DNA of 63,730 bases from an uncultured Eubacteriales bacterium (GCA_910580045.1 CAJTXF010000009.1:1-63730); one strand, 5' to 3'; counted from the first letter of the stretch, positions 1 through 8,450 are shown. A program made the numbers and translations. Notes: generated by a model from the sequence alone, not told the origin.

Positions 1-60
1 GCCAGTGGCGACCGTCCCGAGCCGACCGAGGCGGAAGCCGAGACGACGAAAACTTCCCCT
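1..60. repeat. Truncated fold-back repeat fragment
   Basis: The first 60 bases resemble the inner left arm of the large fold-back repeat at 13509-14049: both carry a GCCAGTGGCG segment, then CCGACCGAG and GAGAC-type motifs in the same order. The rest of the copy would lie outside the window. It sits just past the 3' end of recO. Confidence 0.5.
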
Positions 61-92
61 TAGCTCACCGCCACGCGCTGCTTGGCGCGGCC

Positions 93-836
93 TCAGCTTA
101 CACTATGATAGAAAGCCAGCGCTTCCGGCATCTCCCCCAGCACATACAGCGCATACGCCTCTGCTGCCGCTGACAGCTCCTCCAACGCGCTCCCCGTTAC
201 ATTGAACCCGAACACCCTCTCAAACTCCGCGTACACAATATGCCGCATCCCCCGCAGCGCATGGGGCGTCAGCACCGCCGACGCCCCCGCGTCCCCTGCC
301 TGGCAGTTCCCGCACCGCAGCTGGCCCTCGCCCACCCGGAAGTACATCCGCTCCGCCTCACCCGCGCCGCACTCGCTGCACGCCACCAAATCCGGCAGAT
401 AGCCTGTATCCGCCAGCAGACGCATCTCCACAATGGCTTTCAGCAGCTTGGGGCTCCGCTTCCCCTCGTCCAGAAAATACAGGGCGTTCAGCATCAGCCG
501 CAGGGCCTCTCCCGTGTCCTCGCTGGAGACCAGCAAATCCCCTGCCAGCTGGCAGAAGTACATGGCCAGGGCCATGCCCCCCAAGTCCCGGCGCAGGCCG
601 TAGAACTTGCCCAAGGGCTCTGCCCGGCTGATTATGTACTTGTCCCGCCCCTTGTAGATGTCCAGGCGGGAATAGCCCAGCAAATCCGTGCCCGGCAGGC
701 GGTTCTCCCGCTTGCCCCGGGTACGGTTCACAAAGGCCTGAATCAGCCCTGCGTCACGGGTGAGCAGGGTCACGAACCAGCCCCTCTCCCCCACGGCTTT
801 CTCCCGAATCACCAGCCCCTGGGTTTGGAATTTCAC
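93..836 (-). CDS. recO: DNA repair protein RecO
   Basis: This 247-residue protein has the usual RecO length and layout. An N-terminal OB-fold opens with a QTQGLVIREKAVGE-type segment, a helical middle follows, and a CxxC pair of Cys pairs (C153/C156 and C175/C178) forms the C-terminal zinc site. RecO loads RecA at single-strand gaps together with RecR in the RecF recombination pathway. The start is a GTG at 836 directly behind AAAGGAGAAGGAGG, which fits the family N-terminus. A small yqzL-like gene overlaps its 5' end, as in the era-yqzL-recO order of Bacillus, but era is not adjacent: the upstream side holds repeats. The gene is therefore probably expressed from its own promoter upstream of 954. 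Confidence 0.93.
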   Translation of the reverse strand: MKFQTQGLVIREKAVGERGWFVTLLTRDAGLIQAFVNRTRGKRENRLPGTDLLGYSRLDIYKGRDKYIISRAEPLGKFYGLRRDLGGMALAMYFCQLAGDLLVSSEDTGEALRLMLNALYFLDEGKRSPKLLKAIVEMRLLADTGYLPDLVACSECGAGEAERMYFRVGEGQLRCGNCQAGDAGASAVLTPHALRGMRHIVYAEFERVFGFNVTGSALEELSAAAEAYALYVLGEMPEALAFYHSVS

Positions 837-954
837 TTCCTCCTTCTCCTTTCCGGGCAGAGGCCTCCCCCTGGCCCCGCAGCTGTATATAGCGAATATA
901 GTCCTCTACCCTGCCGCTTTGGGCAAAGCAGCGCCATGCCTGTTGCTCGTTCAC
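754..954 (-). CDS. YqzL-like small protein
   Basis: This 66-residue ORF begins MNEQQAWRCFAQSGRVEDYI, which resembles the short YqzL family (a Trp-x-x-Phe, a Gly-x-(V/I)-x-x-Tyr pattern) found between era and recO in many Firmicutes. Family members are about 45-50 residues with no known activity. Here the frame runs on through a Gly/Glu-rich tail and overlaps the first 83 bases of recO, so the last third may be non-conserved. Position next to recO is the best support. The protein could also be shorter than drawn or untranslated. Confidence 0.5.
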   Translation of the reverse strand: MNEQQAWRCFAQSGRVEDYIRYIQLRGQGEASARKGEGGSEIPNPGAGDSGESRGGEGLVRDPAHP

Positions 955-1053
955 CGCAAACGCCTCCTTCTCTGCGCGCCGTATGTTCTACAGCAATCGC
1001 GGCGCGGGCACGCCCCTGCCGCGTTAACTATATCATAAGCAGAGCCCAGCCGT

Positions 1054-1221
1054 CCAGAGTTTGTTTGAAAACTCCGAAACACTGTCTGTTTTGCCCAGAA
1101 ATGGTGGCTTCGGCGTCAAAAAAACCTGGAAAGGCGGCAGCATTTCCCGCGGTTTTTTCCTTGAATCCACTCATTTCTGGACAAACATCCAGCATTTCTC
1201 CGGTTTTCAAACAGACTCTGG
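1054..1221. repeat. Palindromic repeat with terminal inverted repeats (family 2, long copy)
   Basis: The two ends are inverted copies: CCAGAGTTTGTTTGAAAAC at 1054 and its near complement ending GACTCTGG at 1221. The similarity continues inward (CCAGAAATG and its complement), so the whole 168 bases can fold back. Related copies lie at 8451-8553 and 26050-26122. No ORF of its own was seen, so a MITE-like or REP-like element is likely. It lies between the yqzL/recO promoter region and further hairpins at 1239-1263 and 1398-1431 (the latter is followed by TTTT and could end plus-strand transcripts). Confidence 0.7.
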
Positions 1222-1438
1222 CCCCAAAAAATCCTTCTCCCCTGCCCTTGGGACTTGGGCAGGGCCTGGCCAAATCTCCGGCTCTAAGAGAAGTATTTGC
1301 AGGAAACAGGCGGGTATGAGAGGAAAAAATATCTTTTCCCGACCCGCTTTGACAGACTTTGCACAGAAAATATGCTTACCGCGGAAACTTCGAAAGCAGC
1401 ACCGCGCGGCTGTTCCCGCCCGGTGCTGCCTGTTTTAA

Positions 1439-1585
1439 GGAACCACTGATTAAATCACGCCTGCACTTTTCCCTCATATTGCACAGCTTTCGTTTGCCAA
1501 TCGCGGGATTGGCTGCACTCAAGCTATGCACTCTGACGAAAAAATTCACTGCACGATATGCGCACCAGATTTAATCAGTACTTCC
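1439..1585. repeat. Palindromic element with 18-bp terminal inverted repeats
   Basis: GGAACCACTGATTAAATC at 1439-1456 is inverted, with two mismatches, at 1568-1585. The 147-bp unit has no ORF of its own. It ends exactly against the stop codon (1586-1588) of the minus-strand gene that follows. The shape is that of a MITE-like insertion. No second copy was recognised in the window. Confidence 0.5.
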
Positions 1586-2377
1586 TTAACCTTTCACATC
1601 CACCCGGGACGCTGCCGGGCTTCCGGCCTGGGCCGTTGTCTGATACAGCGCCGCCGCTTCCCGGTACTCCCCGGCAGGCCTGCTGGCCTTTGCCCTGGCC
1701 CGCTTGACCTTACGCTCCTCCCGGCTCTCCACATGAACGGCCTCCCGCTCTTCCTCATCTGGCTTTGCCGGGCTCTCCCTGTCCGGGGAAAGGGGCCGCG
1801 CCTGCTCCTTCTCCCGAACGTCCCGCTCCGCCTTGGCCTGCTCAGCCTCAGTGGGCAGGCGGTCATACTCGCCCCGAAGCACAAACTCCCTTGCAGACTG
1901 CTCCAGCCTGTCACAGCGGCGCTTCTCCTGCATGGCGATTTCCAGCTTCTTCTGGAGGGGGATGCTGGAGTTATGCTCCACTGCCCGCAGGGTAACCAGG
2001 GAGGAATTCAGGCTGGCCACTTTCAGCCGCTGGGCCTCCTCCTTGGTGCGGCACTGGCGCAGCTTTTTCTCAAAAGCCTTCTGCTCCCGCTCGATATTTT
2101 CCAGCTTGGCATAGGCCTCGGGGTCCTTTTCCTGGAGATAGCGCCGTTCCTCCGGGGTGAGCTTAGCGCCCGCGTCCAGCTTCTGGTGGATAGAGCGGAG
2201 CTGTTCGTCCCCGTGGTTGGCGCCCCATTCCTCCGCCGGAGAGGTTTCGCCCAGCCATTCCTCCAGGGTTTTGTGGCTGGTCAGGTCGCCATTGGCCTGT
2301 TTGATTTGAAATTGGGACCGCATTTTCAGGTTTTTGGTATAGGTATTCAGAGAGCCTACCATCAGCACAGCAATCAT
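1586..2377 (-). CDS. Coiled-coil protein of unknown function
   Basis: I do not recognise a named family beyond an impression of similar hypothetical proteins in Clostridia. The 263-residue product is very rich in Glu, Lys, Arg and Gln, with long helical stretches (residues about 85-200) likely to form coiled coil. It has no signal peptide, membrane segment or cysteine motif. The conserved-looking start is MVGSLNTYTKNLKMRSQFQI. The first ATG is at 2377, but a GTG or the ATG just downstream fits the AAAAGGG Shine-Dalgarno as well, so the start is uncertain by a few codons. Its C-terminal third is Pro/Ala/Arg-rich and low in complexity. It stands alone, divergent from the lysozyme gene. Confidence 0.7.
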   Translation of the reverse strand: MIAVLMVGSLNTYTKNLKMRSQFQIKQANGDLTSHKTLEEWLGETSPAEEWGANHGDEQLRSIHQKLDAGAKLTPEERRYLQEKDPEAYAKLENIEREQKAFEKKLRQCRTKEEAQRLKVASLNSSLVTLRAVEHNSSIPLQKKLEIAMQEKRRCDRLEQSAREFVLRGEYDRLPTEAEQAKAERDVREKEQARPLSPDRESPAKPDEEEREAVHVESREERKVKRARAKASRPAGEYREAAALYQTTAQAGSPAASRVDVKG

Positions 2378-2459
2378 CCCTTTTCATGATACTCCTATAT
2401 GTAATGTATCGGCAGGGGCAGGGGAAAAGTTAAGAATATGGGGCGTTTTTTCCGCCAAG

Positions 2460-2560
2460 AACCTAACGGCGGGCCAGGCCGGGGGCCAGGGAATGGGCTC
2501 GCCATCAGGCATGCGCTCACCCCCTGGACCGCGCAATTGGCTTGCCGCCAGCCTCCTGTC
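2460..2560. repeat. Miniature copy of the fold-back repeat ends
   Basis: The segment carries a TAACGGCGGGCCA end near 2464 and an inverted CCCCTGGACCGCGC-type end followed by TTGCCGCCAG near 2521-2555. These match the outer ends (GCCTGACGGC...GCGCGGTCCAGGGG) of the large repeats at 5633 and 13509. The interior is missing. It lies in the divergent gap between the coiled-coil gene and the lysozyme. Confidence 0.4.
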
Positions 2561-2630
2561 ACCCTGCCCCCGCCCCGCGCATAGGATGTCTCGAGGGCCC
2601 TCAAAATCCATCAGAAAGGACAGACTGCTT

Positions 2631-3554
2631 ATGCCTGATTATCTGGCCTCTGGCATTGATGTCTCCCAATTCAACGGCAATCTGGACATCAACGCCCTGC
2701 GCGGCAAGGTGGACTTTATCATCATCCGCTGCGGCTGGGGCAGCGATTCCCCTGCCCAGGACGACACCCAATATCTCGCCAATGTACGCAAGTGCCTGGC
2801 CGCGGGCATCCCTTTCGGCGTATACCTCTACTCCTACGCCCGCAACCTCTCTATGGCCAACAGCGAAGCCCGCCACACCCTGCGCCTGCTCCAGGGCCTT
2901 CAGCCCCTATACGGCGTATGGTATGACGTGGAGGACCGCACCCTTCCCGAGGGCGAGGCCCTTATCGACAACTGCCTGGCCTACTGCCAGGCCTTGCGGG
3001 ACGCTGGCTTCTACTGCGGCATTTACTCCTCCCTGAGCTGGATGCGCACCCGGCTGAACAGCCCCCGGCTGGCCCATATTGACCGCTGGGTGGCCCAGTG
3101 GAACCCCACCCTGGACTGGCCCGGCGCGGGGCTGTGGCAGTACAGCGACCGGGGAATCATAAACGGAAAAACCTTTGATTTGGACCGGGCCTTTCGGGAT
3201 TACCCGGCCATAATAGAGAAAGGAGAGTGGACGGACATGACAAAAGAACAGGTGATAAGCCTGGCCCGACAGGAGGCCCAGGCGGCGGTGCAGGAGAACG
3301 AGCGCCGGTATCAGACCATCAGCCAGCTGCCCGGCTGGGCCAAAGAGCCGGTGGAGGATGTCTACCGGCGGCTGAACCTGACCGGCACCGGCCAGGAGGA
3401 CGGCAAAACCCGCATTGACGCCAGCCCCACCTATGTGCGGGCCCTGGTGGTCATCCGGCAGGTGCTGCAGCTCATGGAGCAGCAGGCAGGGGCCGAGGAG
3501 CTCAAGCTGGCTGACGCCATGGAAGAGCAGGCCGCACCCCCTCAGGAGGAGTAA
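2631..3554 (+). CDS. GH25 family lysozyme (muramidase)
   Basis: The 307-residue protein is predicted to hydrolyse the MurNAc-GlcNAc bond of peptidoglycan. The GH25 domain fills residues 6-195: GIDVSQFNG supplies the first Asp (D10), YDVED supplies the catalytic pair D99 and E101, and GLWQYSD ends the barrel. The C-terminal 100 residues are a helical, Glu/Gln-rich tail that resembles the linker of phage or spore lysins but has no clear cell-wall-binding repeat. There is no signal peptide, so export may be non-classical or cell lysis-dependent, or the protein may be a prophage relic. The reading frame is open from 2493, but the ATG at 2631 behind AGAAAGGA starts exactly at the GH25 fold. Confidence 0.88.
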   Translation: MPDYLASGIDVSQFNGNLDINALRGKVDFIIIRCGWGSDSPAQDDTQYLANVRKCLAAGIPFGVYLYSYARNLSMANSEARHTLRLLQGLQPLYGVWYDVEDRTLPEGEALIDNCLAYCQALRDAGFYCGIYSSLSWMRTRLNSPRLAHIDRWVAQWNPTLDWPGAGLWQYSDRGIINGKTFDLDRAFRDYPAIIEKGEWTDMTKEQVISLARQEAQAAVQENERRYQTISQLPGWAKEPVEDVYRRLNLTGTGQEDGKTRIDASPTYVRALVVIRQVLQLMEQQAGAEELKLADAMEEQAAPPQEE

Positions 3555-3591
3555 AGCCCCCCAAAACTTCCCCGCCCCGGGCAAGCAACTG

Positions 3592-3621
3592 TTGCGCTGG
3601 CCCCATATTCTGTGCTATAAT
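3592..3621 (+). promoter_or_regulatory. Candidate sigma-A promoter for asnB
   Basis: TTGCGC (3592-3597) and TATAAT (3616-3621) are separated by 18 bases. The transcript would have a leader of about 170 bases before asnB. I see no recognisable riboswitch in that leader. Confidence 0.45.
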
Positions 3622-3801
3622 ATTCCTGAGATATTTCAGCAGCCCAGGATTTGCCCGGCCGCTCTGCAAACCGCCGGGGCTGTGCTGTCCTATACTGCCA
3701 TATAGAAAATGTTTTTTTACCCCCAGGGCTGAGCCCAGCCCTGCTGTATCACCCGATGTGTCAAAAATATCACAGATGTTAAAATAAAGGGGACTTTCAA
3801 A

Positions 3802-5625
3802 ATGTGTGGTTTCGTAGGCTTTACCGGGGACGCCGACCAGGGCGTGCTCCGCTCTATGACTGACGCCATTGCCCACCGCGGCCCGGACGACGCCCAGTTC
3901 TACCAGGAGCCTGGCTGCGCCCTGGGCTTCCGCCGCCTGTCCATTATCGACTTGGCCGGGGGCCGCCAGCCCATGCTCAATGAGGACGAATCCAAGGTCC
4001 TGGTCTTCAACGGGGAAATTTACAACTTCCAGACCATCCGCCAGGACCTGCTGGCCGCGGGGCATATCTTCAAAACCAACGCGGACAGCGAGGTAATCCT
4101 CCACGGATATGAGGAATACGGCCCCGGGCTGCTGAACAGGCTGCGGGGCATGTTCGCTTTTGTGATTTGGGACAGGGAGAAAAAGGAGCTGTTCGGGGCC
4201 CGGGACTTTTTCGGCATCAAGCCCCTCTATTATGCCCAGATGGGAGAGAGTTTCCTGTTCGGCTCAGAAATCAAGAGCTTCCTCCTGCACCCTGACTTCA
4301 AGAAAGAGCTGAACGAAAAGGCCCTGGAGAGTTATCTCAGCTTTCAGTACTCCCCTGGGCCGGAGACCTTTTTCAAGAACGTGTACAAGCTGCCCCCGGC
4401 CCACTACTTTCTCTATAGGGATGGCAAAATGGAAATCACCCGCTACTGGCTGCCCACCTTCCAGGCTGAGGAGGGCCGCTCTCTGGAGGAGTGGGCGGAC
4501 GACATTGAGAAGGTCTTTGACAACAGCGTGGAGGCCCACAAAATCAGCGACGTGGAGGTGGGCTCCTTCCTGAGCTCCGGGGTGGATTCCAGCTATGTGG
4601 CCTGCTCTGCCAATGTGGACAAGACCTTCACCGTGGGCTTTGACAATGGCGAGCGCTATAACGAGACCAACTACGCCCGGGAGCTCTCTGAGCTGATTCC
4701 GGTGAAGAACATCAGCAAGGTGATTACCCCTGACGAGTTCTGGGGGAACTTCGCCAAAATCCAGTACCACATGGACGAGCCCCTGGCCGACCCCTCTGCC
4801 GTGGCCCTGTACTTTGTGTGCAATACCGCGGCCCAGCACCTGAAAGTGGTGCTCTCCGGCGAGGGGGCGGACGAGATTTTCGGGGGCTACAACATCTACA
4901 AAGAGCCCATGGAGATGGCCTGGTATGACAGGATACCCCTGCCTTTGCGGCGGTTGATTGGCAAGCTGGCCGGGCTGCTGCCCGCCCGCCGGGGGCTGAA
5001 CTTTTTGGTGCGCCGGGGCAGGCCCCTGGAAGAGCGTTTCATTGGCAATGCCTATATGTTCACGGAAAAGGAGCGCCGGGCCCTGCTGAAAGCCCCTGCC
5101 GGGGCCCCGGCCCCTGAGGCGCTGGTGAAGCCCTACTACGACATGGTCAAGGACAAGGACGCTGTGACAAAAATGCAGTTCGTTGATTTGAACATGTGGA
5201 TGGTTGGGGACATCCTCCTGAAAGCAGACAAGATGAGCATGGCCAACTCCCTGGAGCTGCGGGTGCCCTTCCTGGATAAGGAGATTATGGCCCTGGCAGG
5301 GCGCATCCCCACCAAGTACCGGGTGAACAGCGAGAACACCAAGTTCGCCATGCGCAAGGCAGCCCTGCGGCGTATGCCGGAGAAGTGGGCGGGGAAGAAG
5401 AAGCTGGGCTTCCCGGTGCCCACCCGGGTGTGGCTGAAGGAGGACAAGTATTATCAGAGGGTAAAGGCAGCGTTCCAGGGGCCGGAGGCGGAGAAGTTTT
5501 TCCGTACAGAGGCGCTGGTGAAGCTGTTGGATGAGCATAAGGAGGGGAAGCGGGATAACAGCCGGAAGGTGTGGACAGTGTATACCTTCTTGGTGTGGTA
5601 CCGGGAATTTTTTGTAGAGAGATAA
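3802..5625 (+). CDS. asnB: Asparagine synthase (glutamine-hydrolysing)
   Basis: The 607-residue enzyme converts aspartate, glutamine and ATP to asparagine. Processed Met exposes Cys2 (MCGFVGFTG), the nucleophile of the N-terminal glutaminase domain (residues 2-200, with RLSIIDL and NGEIYN motifs). The C-terminal synthetase domain has the PP-loop SSGVDSS at residues 258-264. Length and motif order are those of the bacterial AsnB family that makes free asparagine, although related enzymes amidate peptidoglycan precursors or other substrates. The start is set by AAAGGGGA nine bases upstream. It is a single-gene unit followed by a large fold-back repeat. A second, ammonia-dependent synthetase (asnA) lies at 23000. 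Confidence 0.93.
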   Translation: MCGFVGFTGDADQGVLRSMTDAIAHRGPDDAQFYQEPGCALGFRRLSIIDLAGGRQPMLNEDESKVLVFNGEIYNFQTIRQDLLAAGHIFKTNADSEVILHGYEEYGPGLLNRLRGMFAFVIWDREKKELFGARDFFGIKPLYYAQMGESFLFGSEIKSFLLHPDFKKELNEKALESYLSFQYSPGPETFFKNVYKLPPAHYFLYRDGKMEITRYWLPTFQAEEGRSLEEWADDIEKVFDNSVEAHKISDVEVGSFLSSGVDSSYVACSANVDKTFTVGFDNGERYNETNYARELSELIPVKNISKVITPDEFWGNFAKIQYHMDEPLADPSAVALYFVCNTAAQHLKVVLSGEGADEIFGGYNIYKEPMEMAWYDRIPLPLRRLIGKLAGLLPARRGLNFLVRRGRPLEERFIGNAYMFTEKERRALLKAPAGAPAPEALVKPYYDMVKDKDAVTKMQFVDLNMWMVGDILLKADKMSMANSLELRVPFLDKEIMALAGRIPTKYRVNSENTKFAMRKAALRRMPEKWAGKKKLGFPVPTRVWLKEDKYYQRVKAAFQGPEAEKFFRTEALVKLLDEHKEGKRDNSRKVWTVYTFLVWYREFFVER

Positions 5626-5632
5626 TAGCATT

Positions 5633-6245
5633 GCCTGACGGCGGGCCAACTGCGCGGTCCAGGGGCGGAGAGTTGGCTTTGGCCAACTCTTGGCCCCTGG
5701 TGGGGTTCGGGGCAAGGCCCCGAGGTCTGTCCCTTGACCTTGCTCTTAGGGCGGCGCTCATAGAGAAAGGAACGGCGCAGAATCTCAGACGGCCCTCAAG
5801 CGTCCGGGCGTCGAAACCGGAGCGCCGCCCACCATCCCTGCCGCGCGAAAGAGAGCCGCAGACCGGCTGCAGAAGCGCTGGGCCCTAAACGTCCCGGCTA
5901 ACTCCCGTTTTCTGAGGCCACGGCATCTCCCTGAACGCTTAGGGCCCAGCGTTTCGGAAGGCCAGTCCGCCTCTCTCCGCAAGTTCGGAAAGCTGAGCTT
6001 TCCGAACTTGCGGAATCTTGCTGCTCGGGTGGTTTGGCGGCGCTGCATCCTGCCACGTTGGGACGCTTTGGGGTGAACTTCGCCCTGCCTCGCCCCTTCT
6101 CATGATGGCGCCGCCCTAAGGTCAAGGTCGCCTCCGGCGGCCGGGGCGCTGCCCCTGGACCCCGCCACCTTTGAAAAGGTGGACGAAACTTTTCGCTCGC
6201 GCCCCTTTGGGGGCTATTACTCTTACGCTTTTCGCCCGCGCTTTT
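5633..6245. repeat. Large fold-back intergenic repeat, full copy A
   Basis: About 610 bases without a gene, built as an inverted repeat. The left arm has GCCTGACGGC, GCGGTCCAGGGG (5654-5665), CTTGACC and GGCGGCGCTC. The right arm carries the complements: GGCGCCGCC, GGTCAAGG and CCCCTGGACC (6152-6161). The centre is a perfect 17-bp hairpin with loop TGA (5977-6013). Flanking the centre, GCGCTGGGCCCTAAACG near 5876 is itself inverted at about 5937. The same modules occur at 13509, 22330 and 33735. No ORF looks real. It separates asnB from tex. Confidence 0.8.
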
Positions 6246-6282
6246 GCGCTTTTATCATACTACTTTTCTGAGGTGACTTCCC

Positions 6283-8448
6283 ATGCAAACCATCATCACC
6301 ACCCTCTCCCAAGAACTCTCCCTCCGCCCTGAACATGTTCAGGCTGTGGTCTCCCTTCTGGACGAGGGCAACACCATCCCTTTTATCGCCCGTTACCGCA
6401 AAGAGCAGCACGGCACCATGGACGACCAGACCATCCGCGTGCTCTCTGACCGCCTCCAATACCTCCGGGGCCTGGACCAGCGCAAGCAGGAGGTCAAGGC
6501 CGCCATTGCCGCCCAGGACAAGCTCACCCCGGACATTGAGGCCGCCATTGACGCTGCCTCCATCCTCACTGAGGTGGAGGACATTTACCGCCCCTTCCGG
6601 CCCAAGCGCCGCACCCGGGCCAGCATTGCCCGGGAAAAGGGCTTAGAGCCCCTGGCCGCGCTGATTCTCTCCGGCCGGGACGGGACTGGCGCTCCCCTTT
6701 CCCAGGGGTTGGAGGAGCTGTGCGCTCCCTACATAGACGCGGACAAGGACGTGAACTCCCCTGAGGAGGCCCTGCAGGGGGCCAAGGATATTTTGGCTGA
6801 GGGCTTCTCTGACGACGCGGACACCCGCAAGCGCCTGCGGGAGAACATCCAGCGCAAAGGCTCCCTGTCCTGCTCCGCGGCCACAGAGGAGGACACGGTC
6901 TACCGGCTGTATTACGACTTCCAGGGCAGGCTGGACAAGCTGCAGAGCCACCAGGTTCTGGCCATGGACAGGGGCGAGCGGGAGGATGTGCTGAAAATCT
7001 CCCTGCTGCCCGGGGAGTTCAGCCCAAGCCAGGTGATTCTGCGCAAGTGCCCCACTCTGCACCCCTTCCGGGCAGTGCTGGAGGAGGTGGCGGAGGACGC
7101 CTGGGACAGGCTGATTTTCCCCTCTCTCGAGCGGGAAATCCGCAAGGCCCTCACCGAGCAGGCGGACGAGCAGGCCATCCGCACCTTTGCCCTGAACCTG
7201 CGGCCCCTGCTTATGCAGCCCCCGGTAAAGGGCAAGGTCACCCTGGGCTTTGACCCGGCCTACCGCACCGGCTGCAAGCTGGCGGTGGTGGACGGCAACT
7301 CCAAGGTTTTGGAGACCGCTGTCATCTACCCCACCAAGCCCCACAACAAGGTGGAGGAGTCCAAGCGGGTGCTCCGGCGGCTGTGCGACACCCACAGCGT
7401 TCAGTGCATTGCCATTGGCAACGGCACGGCCGGGCGGGAGTCGGAAATTTTTGTCAGCGAGTTTATCAAGGAGTACGGCCACGGGGTCAGCTATATGGTG
7501 GTCAGCGAGGCGGGGGCCTCGGTGTACTCCGCCTCCAAGCTGGGGGCCGAGGAGTTTCCGGACTACGACGTGTCCCTGCGCTCCGCGGTGTCCATTGCCC
7601 GGCGCCTGCAGGACCCTCTGGCCGAGCTGGTGAAGATTGACCCCAAGGCCATTGGCGTGGGCCAGTATCAGCATGACATGCCCCAGGCCCGGCTCAGCGA
7701 GGCCCTGGACGGGGTGGTGGAGGACTGCGTCAACGCGGTGGGGGTGGATTTGAACACCGCCTCCCCCTCCCTGCTGCGGCGGGTGGCGGGCATCAGCCCC
7801 GCTGTGGCCAAAAACGTGGCCGCCTATCGGGAGGAAAACGGGGGCTTCTCCACCCGGCGGGAGCTCTTAAAGGTGCCCAAGCTGGGGCCCAAGGCGTTCG
7901 AGCAGTGCGCGGGCTTCCTGCGGGTGCCGGAGAGCAAAAAGCCCCTGGACGGCACCGCCGTACACCCGGAGTCCTATGCCGCGGCGGAGAAGCTGTTGGA
8001 GCTGTGCGGCTACACTCTGGGGGACATTGGCGCCCTCTCTGATTTGGATTTGCGGCTGAAAGCCTTTGGCCCGGAGAAAGCCGCGGAGGCCTGCGGCGTG
8101 GGCCTGCCCACCCTGCGGGACATTGCCGCCGAGCTGCAGAAGCCCGGCCGGGACCCCCGGGACCAGCTGCCCCCGCCCCTGCTGCGCACGGACGTGATGG
8201 ACATCGCGGATTTGACCCCGGGGATGAAGCTCTCCGGCACGGTGCGCAATGTGGTGGACTTCGGCGCGTTCGTGGACATCGGCGTGCACCAGGACGGCCT
8301 GGTCCATGTGTCCCAGCTCAGCGACCGGTTCGTTCGGGACCCCAACCAGGTGGTGAAGGTGGGGGACGTGGTTCAGGTGAGGGTGCTGGAGGTGGATGAA
8401 AAGAAGAAGCGCATCTCCCTCACCATGAAAAAGGAGAGCGGAAGCTAG
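6283..8448 (+). CDS. tex: Tex family RNA-binding transcription accessory protein
   Basis: The 721-residue protein has the complete Tex layout: an N-terminal helical Tex domain (FIARYRKEQHG and IYRPFRPKRRTRA are family signatures), a YqgF/RNase H-like domain starting near residue 322 (GFDPAYRTGCKLAVVDG), a helix-hairpin-helix block near residues 490-560 (NTASPSLLRRVAGI, LLKVPKLGPKAF), and a C-terminal S1 RNA-binding domain at 640-715 (GTVRNVVDFGAFVDIGVHQDG). Tex is a cytoplasmic nucleic-acid-binding protein that affects transcription and stress tolerance in several bacteria. It is monocistronic between two repeats. GAGGTGA precedes the ATG. Confidence 0.93.
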   Translation: MQTIITTLSQELSLRPEHVQAVVSLLDEGNTIPFIARYRKEQHGTMDDQTIRVLSDRLQYLRGLDQRKQEVKAAIAAQDKLTPDIEAAIDAASILTEVEDIYRPFRPKRRTRASIAREKGLEPLAALILSGRDGTGAPLSQGLEELCAPYIDADKDVNSPEEALQGAKDILAEGFSDDADTRKRLRENIQRKGSLSCSAATEEDTVYRLYYDFQGRLDKLQSHQVLAMDRGEREDVLKISLLPGEFSPSQVILRKCPTLHPFRAVLEEVAEDAWDRLIFPSLEREIRKALTEQADEQAIRTFALNLRPLLMQPPVKGKVTLGFDPAYRTGCKLAVVDGNSKVLETAVIYPTKPHNKVEESKRVLRRLCDTHSVQCIAIGNGTAGRESEIFVSEFIKEYGHGVSYMVVSEAGASVYSASKLGAEEFPDYDVSLRSAVSIARRLQDPLAELVKIDPKAIGVGQYQHDMPQARLSEALDGVVEDCVNAVGVDLNTASPSLLRRVAGISPAVAKNVAAYREENGGFSTRRELLKVPKLGPKAFEQCAGFLRVPESKKPLDGTAVHPESYAAAEKLLELCGYTLGDIGALSDLDLRLKAFGPEKAAEACGVGLPTLRDIAAELQKPGRDPRDQLPPPLLRTDVMDIADLTPGMKLSGTVRNVVDFGAFVDIGVHQDGLVHVSQLSDRFVRDPNQVVKVGDVVQVRVLEVDEKKKRISLTMKKESGS

Positions 8449-8450
8449 GG

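Noticed and set aside
240..1319. A 359-codon plus-strand ORF opposite recO
   Set aside because: It is the antisense of a well-supported recO gene, is rich in Pro/Leu/Gln/His as high-G+C shadow frames are, and has no ribosome site.
4264..5715. A 483-codon minus-strand ORF opposite asnB
   Set aside because: Shadow of asnB with His/Leu/Gln-rich composition and no family motif.
5785..6125. Short ORFs inside the fold-back repeats
   Set aside because: They differ between copies and are not preserved in frame, so the repeats are treated as non-coding.
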